Below, piece by piece: positions 1 to 6,824 of a stretch of DNA of 64,000 nucleotides. The position numbers and the translations under genes were made by a program. The stretch is taken from positions 2,545,001 to 2,609,000 of the forward strand of contig NZ_CP021030.1 in assembly GCF_002117485.1 (NCBI RefSeq), in the 5' to 3' direction. Numbering within the stretch: position 1 is the first letter of the stretch; every line of letters starts with the position of its first letter. Origin of the DNA: Rhizobium sp. NXC14 (GTDB taxonomy: Bacteria; Pseudomonadota; Alphaproteobacteria; Rhizobiales; Rhizobiaceae). Below the pieces are notes generated by a model. The model was not told where the DNA came from, ran no database searches, and saw only the letters and a program-made list of their open reading frames with translations.

Positions 1-339
1 CCGCGGCGGCAGTAGCGCGTGGATCTCGGCGGCAATCGCCAGCGCGATCGACCGGGCCTGCGCCCTGTCTTCGGCGGTCTCAGGCATCAGAGGCGGCTCA
101 GGCTGAATCTCGTCGAGATATTCGACGATCGCCAGCGACTGGGTGATGAGCGCGCCGCTATCCGTCAGCAAAGCCGGCACCAGCCCCTGAGGGTTGACGC
201 TGCGATATCCATCCTGCCGGCTCTCGGCCTCTTCGCCGAGGATCGAGACCGGCAGTGCTTCGGCCGTCAGTCCCTTCAGGGCGAGCGCGATCCGGACCCT
301 CGATGTGGCCGAAGAAATTTCATTCTGGTAGAGTTTCAC
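1..339 (-). CDS. Zeta-class glutathione S-transferase / maleylacetoacetate isomerase-like (3' end outside window)
   Basis: The 113 visible residues are the N-terminal thioredoxin-fold domain of a GST. The motif NPQGLVPALL followed by ITQSLAIVEYLDE is the glutathione-binding region typical of zeta GSTs and maleylacetoacetate isomerases, which isomerise maleylacetoacetate in tyrosine or aromatic degradation using glutathione. The start is GTG at 339, preceded by GGAGAAAGACA; no ATG fits better. The C-terminal helical domain lies beyond position 1, so length and exact class cannot be checked. The partner enzymes of tyrosine catabolism (fumarylacetoacetase, homogentisate dioxygenase) are not visible, so a generic GST role remains possible. 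Confidence 0.75.
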   Translation of the reverse strand, partial: MKLYQNEISSATSRVRIALALKGLTAEALPVSILGEEAESRQDGYRSVNPQGLVPALLTDSGALITQSLAIVEYLDEIQPEPPLMPETAEDRAQARSIALAIAAEIHALLPPR

Positions 340-350
340 TGTCTTTCTCC

Positions 351-485
351 CTATTGATCCGAGGAGGCTGCGGACGCCGCCGCGACGAGGCTCGCCAGCG
401 GCGAAGGCTCGCGCGAACTCACGTCATAAACGCAGGGCGCGGCGAAGACCGTAGCTCCCAGAATGCAGATGATCATCAATCTCAT
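351..485 (-). CDS. Small secreted or membrane-anchored hypothetical peptide (44 aa)
   Basis: A 44-residue reading frame starts MRLMIICILGATVFAAPC and continues into a Ser/Ala-rich tail. The first 17 residues look like a signal peptide, and the Cys at its end could be a lipobox-like position (FAAPC), although the -1 Pro is unusual. GGAGGA lies 6 bases upstream of this ATG, which favours it over a longer in-frame start at 533. It sits between ohr and the GST on the same strand, so it may be cotranscribed with them. I recognise no family; it could be spurious. Confidence 0.4.
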   Translation of the reverse strand: MRLMIICILGATVFAAPCVYDVSSREPSPLASLVAAASAASSDQ

Positions 486-525
486 CAAATCCTCCATCAT
501 GAGGCCGACCGGCAATCCCTGTGCG

Positions 526-942
526 TCAGGCAACGGTCACTTCGACGTGGATATTGCCGCGCGTCGCCTTCGAATAGGGGCAGGTCCGGTGCGCCTCATC
601 CACCAGCGCCTTTGCCACATCCGCTTCGATGCCAGGTAGACTGACCTTGAGACGGGCCTGCAGGAAATAGTCGCCATCGGTCGTACCGAGGTCGACCTCC
701 GCATTCACAGCGGTCTCTGCCGGCAGCCTGACCTTCAGCTTGCCGGCAGCAATGCCGATCGCACCAATGAAGCAGGCCGACCAGCCGGCTGCGAAAAGCT
801 GTTCGGGATTGGTGCCGGGCCGGGCGCTGCCGGGAGGCGAGAGCCTGATGTCCAGCTCTCCGTCATCGCTCTGCGAGGCGCCGTCGCGTCCGCCGGTGGT
901 GCGGGTCCTGCCGGTATAAAGTACCTTGTCGATCTTGGTCAC
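526..942 (-). CDS. ohr: Organic hydroperoxide resistance protein Ohr (OsmC/Ohr family peroxiredoxin)
   Basis: The 138-residue protein has the full Ohr layout: N-terminal YTGRTRTTGGRDG (Arg18/19 region), NPEQLFAAGWSACF with the peroxidatic Cys57, and HRTCPYSKATRGN with the resolving Cys121. Ohr reduces organic hydroperoxides in the cytoplasm using lipoylated proteins as reductant. Length is normal for the family. The start is GTG at 942 with AAGGAGTG just upstream. Ohr is usually controlled by an adjacent MarR-type OhrR; none is encoded here, so regulation is unclear. It precedes the small peptide and the GST on the same strand, a possible detoxification grouping. Confidence 0.9.
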   Translation of the reverse strand: MTKIDKVLYTGRTRTTGGRDGASQSDDGELDIRLSPPGSARPGTNPEQLFAAGWSACFIGAIGIAAGKLKVRLPAETAVNAEVDLGTTDGDYFLQARLKVSLPGIEADVAKALVDEAHRTCPYSKATRGNIHVEVTVA

Positions 943-1121
943 GGAAACACTCCTTGTTGCGTCGCTTCATGCGACTGGCCGCTACCGCGGCCGGGTTGAC
1001 GGAGTGTGGTTTGACGGATCGATATATCCAGCATGTTTCCGGACTCGGCCGAAATGTCACAAAACGTAGCATCCGGCGTCCAGGACATTTTCCCGTACAA
1101 TCCATTCCGATAATTTCAACA

Positions 1122-2444
1122 TCACCGAATGGTGACTTCAGCCGCCAGTCCGCCACCCGAGCGATTGTAGAGCTTCAGAGAACCGCCGATCTTGGCCGTC
1201 AGTTGCTGGGCGATTGCCAGCCCGAGACCTGTGCCGCCCGTCTCCCGATTGCGGGATTGCTCGAGCCGGAAGAAGGGCTGCATCGCGGCTTCGAGCATAT
1301 CATCCGGAATGCCGGGTCCGCGATCCATAACGCTGATGACGACGGAATTGTCAGCGCCTCGCTCGACGCTGATCTCGGCGGCGCCGGCAAACTTCAAGGC
1401 ATTGTCGATGAAATTCGACAGAATACGGCGAAGGGCGTGCGGCCTGGTGAAGGCGGCGCCTTCAACCAGACCGACGACCGTAACGGCCTTTCCAGTGTCC
1501 TGATAGTCGTAGGCTATACTGTCGATGAACGAGGCGAGATCGATGCGGGCGTTCTTCTCTCCGCTGCCGTGGGCGCTGCGCGCATAGGCGATGCCGTCCT
1601 GGACGAGACGCTGGATCTCGGCGAGATCATGCACCAGCTTGTCCTTCTCAGGTGAATCCTCCGCCATGTCGGCGCGCAGCCGCATGCGGGTGATCGGCGT
1701 CTGCAGATCATGCGAGATCGCCGCCAGTATCTGCACCCGTTCCTCGAGATAATGGGCGATCCTCTCCCGCATCGCATTGAACGCTCTTGCCGCATGCGCC
1801 ACCTCGCTCGGACCGGCCTCGCTCAAAGCCTGACCGTCCTTATCAGGATCGAGCGCATCGGCAGCAGCGGCGAGCTCGCCGAGCGGCCGGATCGCCTGGC
1901 GGACCGCAAACCAGGTGCAGAGAATGAGCAGCGCCATCTGGATCGCGAAAACATAAGGCAGCCATGCGGCGATCGGCATCACGCCTCTCGGTGTGACATC
2001 GATCGTCAGAGGAGTTCCGTCGCTCAGCGTAAGATGCGCCTGCAGCCGGCTCACCTCACCCGGAATCCGTTCGACGCGGATTGGAAAGCGATGCCCGGCG
2101 GCCGCCTCTATCTTTCCTGCGATCTCCCTCGCCTTGCTGGAGCTGTCGGGCGCACCGGCAAGGCCAGTCCCAAGTTCGAAACGGTAGTTGCCGCGGCTCA
2201 GCCAGTCCAGAAGGTCGCCGCGCTCACTTGCCGGAAGCCGATCGAGAACGGCAATCGATGTCGCGACGTCGTTCTCCAGCGTGCCGAGCATCACCGCCTT
2301 GGCCGACATGTAGCGCTCCATGTAGAGAACACTGAAGGAGAGCCCATAGGCGAAGGCCAAACCGATCAAAAGAATGAGAAATATCCGCGATCGCAGAGTT
2401 CTCGGCCACGTCAGGTTCGCCAGGATGGCAATATCGGCTCTCAT
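1122..2444 (-). CDS. Two-component sensor histidine kinase (EnvZ-like)
   Basis: A 440-residue inner-membrane kinase. A first membrane helix lies at residues 20-41, a periplasmic domain at about 42-160 and a second helix at about 163-182. Then come HAMP (183-235), the phosphoacceptor H-box AISHDLQTPITRMR with His245, an N-box around Asn344/Asn348, the G1 box DRGPGIP (374-380) and the G2 box GGTGLGLAIA (about 403-412). The SHDLQTP variant is typical of the EnvZ-like branch in alphaproteobacteria. Its ATG overlaps the stop of the upstream response regulator gene (ATGA), so the two are translationally coupled partners. The sensed signal cannot be told from the sequence. Confidence 0.9.
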   Translation of the reverse strand: MRADIAILANLTWPRTLRSRIFLILLIGLAFAYGLSFSVLYMERYMSAKAVMLGTLENDVATSIAVLDRLPASERGDLLDWLSRGNYRFELGTGLAGAPDSSSKAREIAGKIEAAAGHRFPIRVERIPGEVSRLQAHLTLSDGTPLTIDVTPRGVMPIAAWLPYVFAIQMALLILCTWFAVRQAIRPLGELAAAADALDPDKDGQALSEAGPSEVAHAARAFNAMRERIAHYLEERVQILAAISHDLQTPITRMRLRADMAEDSPEKDKLVHDLAEIQRLVQDGIAYARSAHGSGEKNARIDLASFIDSIAYDYQDTGKAVTVVGLVEGAAFTRPHALRRILSNFIDNALKFAGAAEISVERGADNSVVISVMDRGPGIPDDMLEAAMQPFFRLEQSRNRETGGTGLGLAIAQQLTAKIGGSLKLYNRSGGGLAAEVTIR

Positions 2445-3181
2445 CGGCGCGGCTCAGAAATTTCGACCGGCACCGAGAAGACATAACCTTCGCTGCGCAC
2501 CGTCTTGATATAGGTCGCCTCGCGCGCATCGTCCCCCAGGCGCTGCCGCAGGCGGCTGACAAGAAGATCGATCGAGCGATCGAAGAGTTCGGCGTCGCGG
2601 CCCTGCGTCAGGCTCAGAAGCTGGTCGCGGTTGAGCACGCGCTGCGGATGGTCGATGAAGACACGAAGCAGCCGGTATTCGGCACCGCTCAAGGCAATCG
2701 CGGTCCCTTCCTTGTCGAGAAGGTGACGTGCGACCGTGTCGAGCCGCCAGTCACCGAAGGTCAGCAATTGACCAGCCTCACTGATCTGCAGGTTGGGCGG
2801 CAGCATGCGGGTACGCCGCAGCACCGCCTTGATGCGGGCAAGAAGCTCGCGCGCGGCAAAGGGCTTGGCGAGATAGTCGTCGGCGCCCATCTCCAAACCG
2901 AGGATTCTGTCCATCTCGTCGGTGCGGGCCGTCAGCATCAGGATCGGGATCGCCTTGTGCCGGCCGGCGCGCAATTCGCGGCACAGCACCAGCCCGTCGT
3001 CGCCGGGCATCATAATATCGAGCACGATCAGGTCGACGGCGTTGGCTTCCAGGAAACTGCGCATCTGGCGCCCATCCGCGGCAACGCTGGTCCTGAGGCC
3101 ATTCTTCTGCAGATAGCCCGAGACCAGCTCGCGGATTTCACGATCGTCGTCGACGATCAGGATGTGATCGACATGATCCAT
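2441..3181 (-). CDS. OmpR-family response regulator
   Basis: The 246-residue protein has a receiver domain (residues 5-120) with acidic pocket DDD (11-13), phosphoacceptor Asp55 in LIVLDIMMPG, and Lys106 in LAKPFAA. A winged-helix DNA-binding domain follows (about 135-240, ending IKTVRSEGYVFSVPV). It is the first gene of a two-gene operon with the histidine kinase at 1122-2444. The pair resembles rhizobial OmpR/EnvZ-like systems, but the regulon is unknown. No sequence evidence links it to the neighbouring hydrolase gene, which lies 110 bases further upstream on the same strand. Confidence 0.92.
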   Translation of the reverse strand: MDHVDHILIVDDDREIRELVSGYLQKNGLRTSVAADGRQMRSFLEANAVDLIVLDIMMPGDDGLVLCRELRAGRHKAIPILMLTARTDEMDRILGLEMGADDYLAKPFAARELLARIKAVLRRTRMLPPNLQISEAGQLLTFGDWRLDTVARHLLDKEGTAIALSGAEYRLLRVFIDHPQRVLNRDQLLSLTQGRDAELFDRSIDLLVSRLRQRLGDDAREATYIKTVRSEGYVFSVPVEISEPRR

Positions 3182-3291
3182 ATTGCCTATTCCTCACGAT
3201 TGCGGCCGCGCCCGCCGCCTCGCTCTTATCGAAGTGCCAGATGCGACCTACGCATATTCCGCCCGCGCGAGCAACGAAGCTTTGCCGCCAA

Positions 3292-4344
3292 TCAGAAGCG
3301 GTCGACGTCGATGACCGCCTGGGCGAAGGCCTGCGGCGCCTCCTGCGGCAGATTGTGGCCGATGCCGCCACCGATCGTGCGATGTTCGTACCTCCTGGAA
3401 AATTTTCCGGCGTAGGCGGAAGGTTCCGGATGCGGCGCACCGTTTGCATCGCCTTCCATGGTGATCGTCGGCACCGAAATCATCGGCAGAGCGGCAAGCT
3501 TCTTCTCATAGGCATCATATTTCGCCTCGCCTTCGACAAGCCCCAGGCGCCAGCGGTAATTGTGGATGACGATATCCACATGGTCGGGATTATCGAAGGC
3601 GGCCGCCGATCTGTCGAAAGTTGCGTCGTCGAAATTCCACTTCGGCGATGCCGTCTGCCAGATGAGCTTTGCGAAATCATGCGTGTTGCTCTGGTAGCCC
3701 AGGCGGCCGCGTTCGGTGGCGAAATAGAACTGGTACCACCAGGCAAGTTCCGCCTTCGGCGGAAGCGGCTTCTTGTTGGCCTCCTGGCTGCCGATCAGGT
3801 AGCCGCTCACCGATACCATCGCCTTGCAGCGCTCGGGCCACAGCGCCGCCATGATATTGGCGGTCCGTCCGCCCCAGTCGTAACCGGCAATGACAGCCTT
3901 TTCGATCTTGAGCGCATCGAGCAGGGCGATCATGTCGGCGGCAAGCGCCGAAGGCTGGCCGTTGCGCGGTGTCTTGTCATCGAGGAAGCGGGTGGTGCCG
4001 TAGCCACGCAGATAAGGCACGATCACCCTGTAGCCGGCCGAGGCAAGCAGCGGCGCGACATCGACGAAACTGTAAATATCGTAGGGCCAGCCATGAAGCA
4101 GCAGCACGACCGGGCCGTCCGCCTTTCCCGCCTCGGCATAGCCGATATCGAGCACATCGGTTCTGACCTGCTTCAGCGCTTCGAAGGAGGTATGGCTACC
4201 GGCCTTCGCGCCAGGCAAAACGGCTTTGGAAGGCTGCGCCTGCTGGGCTGCGGCCGCGCCGGCTACTCCGAATTCGACGGCCGCAAGGGCGATGGCCGTC
4301 ATGCCGAAGAAGCGGCGGCGGTGATGGTTGATTTGCTCTGACAT
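3292..4344 (-). CDS. Tat-exported alpha/beta hydrolase (epoxide hydrolase-like)
   Basis: The 350-residue protein starts with a twin-arginine signal (HHRRRFFGMTAIALA, cleavage near AAAAQQA). The mature part is an alpha/beta hydrolase: oxyanion-hole motif HGWP, nucleophile elbow GYDWGG with Asp rather than Ser, and catalytic His in the C-terminal GHNLPQE. An Asp nucleophile with HGWP points to the epoxide hydrolase / haloalkane dehalogenase branch. The substrate is unknown. The gene is divergent from the dipZ-like gene across a 355-base region. A relic of another small exported hydrolase sits after dipZ, so hydrolases flank it on both sides. Confidence 0.85.
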   Translation of the reverse strand: MSEQINHHRRRFFGMTAIALAAVEFGVAGAAAAQQAQPSKAVLPGAKAGSHTSFEALKQVRTDVLDIGYAEAGKADGPVVLLLHGWPYDIYSFVDVAPLLASAGYRVIVPYLRGYGTTRFLDDKTPRNGQPSALAADMIALLDALKIEKAVIAGYDWGGRTANIMAALWPERCKAMVSVSGYLIGSQEANKKPLPPKAELAWWYQFYFATERGRLGYQSNTHDFAKLIWQTASPKWNFDDATFDRSAAAFDNPDHVDIVIHNYRWRLGLVEGEAKYDAYEKKLAALPMISVPTITMEGDANGAPHPEPSAYAGKFSRRYEHRTIGGGIGHNLPQEAPQAFAQAVIDVDRF

Positions 4345-4699
4345 CGGTCTCTCCTGTCGAATGGATCACGGCACTCAGATGACGTTCGGCTTGTATCGCC
4401 CATATGTCACAGGCTGCGGATTTTGAATGCGAGTGTAGCCTCCGCCTGCCGAGATACATTCTGATACAAATGCGCCGCCTCGTCAGAGCATTTCGCGCAC
4501 CACAGCGGTTTTCGCCGCCGCCTCTGAGCCCCAGACACTGTGTATTCTTTTGTATCGCCCGCGCGCCGGCGCAATAGTTCGGTACATTTCTCCATCAAAC
4601 CGGACACATCGGAGATACCTCCGCGCGGCTACATCGCCGCCGTTGCTGGTTCAGGCCCATCGCCGTCCAGAGCCCGATCACTCGGTTTCAAAGGAAACG
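4345..4699. other. Intergenic region between divergent hydrolase and dipZ-like genes
   Basis: This 355-base stretch must hold the promoters of two divergent genes. The phrase TTGTATCGCCC occurs twice (near 4391 and 4551), and TGATACAAATG lies near 4459. These could be regulator half-sites, but I cannot assign them. A frame continues upstream of dipZ to 4550, but it has no Shine-Dalgarno sequence and no family resemblance, so I treat it as noncoding. Confidence 0.4.
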
Positions 4700-6478
4700 A
4701 TGATGACACTTCTGATCATTGCCTATCTTGGAGGCGTGCTGACCATCCTCAGCCCCTGCATTCTCCCCATCCTCCCCTTCGTCTTCGCCCGCGCCGGTCA
4801 GCCCTTCGTCAAGAGCACACTGCCGATGCTGGCGGGCATGGCCTCCACTTTCGCGCTGGTCGCCACGCTTGCAGCGGTCGGCGGTAGCTGGGCCATTCGC
4901 GCCAATGAATATGGCCGCCTCGCCGCGATCGTCCTGCTCGGGCTCTTCGGAGTGAGCCTGCTGTCGCCGCGCTTCGCGAGCACGCTGGCCCGCCCGATCG
5001 TCGACCTCGGCAACAATCTTCTGAACGCCGGCGGTGGCGGACGCACCGCGCCGTCGGTCAGGAGCGCGCTCATCCTCGGCGTCGCCACCGGCCTGCTCTG
5101 GGCGCCCTGCGCCGGACCAATTCTCGGCCTTGTGCTGACCGGCGCGGCATTGCAAGGCGCCAACCTGCAGACAACCGCCCTCTTGATCGCCTATGCCGCC
5201 GGTGCTGCGACGTCGCTTGCCGTCGCCTTGCTGATCGGCGGTAAAATCTTCGCCGCGATGAAGCGCTCGCTCGGCGTTGGCGATCGAATCCGCCAAGCTG
5301 TCGGCGCTGCCGTGTTGGCGGGCGTGGCGGTGATCGCGCTCGGTCTCGACACCAGCCTTCTGGCGCGCCTTTCCTATGCCAGCACCGCCTCGCTGGAACA
5401 GACCCTGCTGGACAGGCTGCATGCCAAGCCCGTCGCCGGCACGCCCTCTGAGGTGGCGAGCAGCGACACAATCATTCCCGCGGCCGATGGAAGCAAGCCT
5501 TTCCGCAGTGATCTGCCCGTCGAAGCTTACGCGCCTTCGTTCGACGGCGCGGTCGAATGGCTGAACTCGAAGCCTCTGACCAAGGAGCAGCTGCGGGGCA
5601 AGGTGGTGCTCGTCGACTTCTGGACCTATTCCTGCATCAACTGCATTCGCACCATTCCTTATGTCAGGGCCTGGGCGGAAAAATATGCGGATCAGGGCCT
5701 GGTCGTCATCGGCGTGCACGCCCCGGAATTTGCCTTCGAAAAGAAAATCGACAATGTCAAGAAGGCTGTCGGCGACTTTCAGATCGGCTACCCGGTTGCG
5801 ATCGACAATGACTACAAAATCTGGCGCGCTTTCGAGAACAGCTACTGGCCTGCCGCCTATCTGATCGATGCCAAAGGTCAGATCCGCTATCACCATTTCG
5901 GCGAAGGCAATTACGGCAGGACTGAAAAGGCCATCCAGGACCTGCTGCGCGAAGCGGGCAACCAGATGGTGGAAACGGCCCCGGTTGCGCCCGATGCCAA
6001 GGGTGTGGAAGCGGGTCCCGACCTCGCCAACATCGGCTCCGGCGAGACCTATCTCGGCTACGCACAGGCCGAAAATTTCGTCTCTCCCGAAGGGCTGCAG
6101 GCCGATACGCCGCAGAACTACTCGATCGCCAAGCCCAGCATCAATGCATGGGGCCTGTCCGGCGCCTGGACCGTCGGTAAGGATCAGGCAACGCTCGACC
6201 AGCCGGGGGGCGGCATCGCCTATCGTTTCAGCGCCCGCGATCTGCATCTCGTGCTCGGCCCCGGCGCCGACGCCAAACCGGTCCGTTTCCAGGTGAGGCT
6301 CGATGGCAAGGCGCCCGGAGCCGATCATGGCTCCGACATCGACGCAGACGGCAATGGCACGGTCACCGCAACGCGGCTTTACCAGCTCGTTCGCGAGTCC
6401 GGCGCCGTCACCGCCCGCACCTTCGAAATCCGCTTCCTCGATCCGGGCGTCCAGGCTTACGCCTTCACCTTCGGCTGA
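4700..6478 (+). CDS. dipZ: DipZ-like cytochrome c biogenesis / thiol-disulfide transport protein (CcdA-thioredoxin fusion)
   Basis: The 592-residue protein begins MMTLLIIAYLGGVLTILSPC, a CcdA/DsbD-type membrane domain (about residues 1-240) with the paired cysteines seen in ILSPC and LWAPCAGP. A TlpA-like thioredoxin domain follows (about 290-430) with active site CINC in FWTYSCINCIRTIP. A C-terminal beta-rich module (about 460-592) resembles the extra domain of mycobacterial DipZ. It is expected to carry reducing equivalents across the inner membrane to periplasmic proteins. ATG 4700 has AAGGAAACG directly upstream; the frame extends to 4550 without support. The relic at 6531 lies 53 bases downstream. 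Confidence 0.85.
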   Translation: MMTLLIIAYLGGVLTILSPCILPILPFVFARAGQPFVKSTLPMLAGMASTFALVATLAAVGGSWAIRANEYGRLAAIVLLGLFGVSLLSPRFASTLARPIVDLGNNLLNAGGGGRTAPSVRSALILGVATGLLWAPCAGPILGLVLTGAALQGANLQTTALLIAYAAGAATSLAVALLIGGKIFAAMKRSLGVGDRIRQAVGAAVLAGVAVIALGLDTSLLARLSYASTASLEQTLLDRLHAKPVAGTPSEVASSDTIIPAADGSKPFRSDLPVEAYAPSFDGAVEWLNSKPLTKEQLRGKVVLVDFWTYSCINCIRTIPYVRAWAEKYADQGLVVIGVHAPEFAFEKKIDNVKKAVGDFQIGYPVAIDNDYKIWRAFENSYWPAAYLIDAKGQIRYHHFGEGNYGRTEKAIQDLLREAGNQMVETAPVAPDAKGVEAGPDLANIGSGETYLGYAQAENFVSPEGLQADTPQNYSIAKPSINAWGLSGAWTVGKDQATLDQPGGGIAYRFSARDLHLVLGPGADAKPVRFQVRLDGKAPGADHGSDIDADGNGTVTATRLYQLVRESGAVTARTFEIRFLDPGVQAYAFTFG

Positions 6479-6530
6479 ACCCTAAGAATTTCATATCCCG
6501 CCCTTCAACATCACCACTAGGAGTAACCCC

Positions 6531-6736
6531 ATGAATAAGCATCTGACTTTCATCGCAAGTCTTGCATTTGCCACCGCCGGAATCGCCTTTGCTGCCGAGG
6601 CTAGCTGGAGCGTGACATGGCCAAACGAGCCGGCAGCGACATGACCGAGATCAAGGGCAGCCACGCCGTCTTCGCATCCCAGCCGAAGAAAGTCGCCGAC
6701 GTCATCGAAAACGCGGCTACGAAAGCCGGCCGATAG
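6531..6736 (+). pseudogene. Relic of an exported alpha/beta hydrolase: signal peptide joined to the C-terminal tail by an internal deletion
   Basis: AGGAGTAACCCC precedes ATG 6531, which encodes a clean signal peptide (MNKHLTFIASLAFATAGIAF, then AAEA). After about 24 residues the frame runs to a stop near 6643. In the next frame the sequence ERDMAKRAGSD continues to GSHAVFASQPKKVADVIENA and ends at 6736. That is the characteristic C-terminus of secreted alpha/beta hydrolases of about 250 residues (catalytic His in GSHAV). The core with oxyanion hole and nucleophile is missing, so a large out-of-frame deletion joined the two ends. A short secreted peptide could still be made from the intact start. 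Confidence 0.6.
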
Positions 6737-6758
6737 AGAGGGTAAGAAAAGGCCACTT

Positions 6759-6780
6759 CCCCTTCTCCCGGCGGGAGAAG
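6759..6780. repeat. RIME-like palindromic repeat core
   Basis: CTTCTCCC (6762-6769) and GGGAGAAG (6773-6780) form a perfect short palindrome of the CTTCTCCCC...GGGGAGAAG type. The same core recurs near 36.7, 36.8, 38.6 and 39.8 kb in this window, always between genes. Confidence 0.55.
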
Positions 6781-6790
6781 AGGAGGTCAG

Positions 6791-6818
6791 CGCCCCTCCC
6801 TGACGCCAGGGAGGGGCG
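6791..6818 (-). terminator. Strong hairpin terminator after the OmpA-family gene
   Basis: CGCCCCTCCCTG (6791-6802) pairs perfectly with CAGGGAGGGGCG (6807-6818) around the 4-base loop ACGC. It lies 6 bases beyond the stop codon at 6825. There is no long T tract, so it may act as a 3' stabilising hairpin as much as a terminator. Confidence 0.65.
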
Positions 6819-6824
6819 GATCAG

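Noticed and set aside
4688..6328. 546-codon minus-strand frame opposite dipZ
   Set aside because: It is a GC-driven shadow; the plus strand carries the CcdA and CINC motifs.
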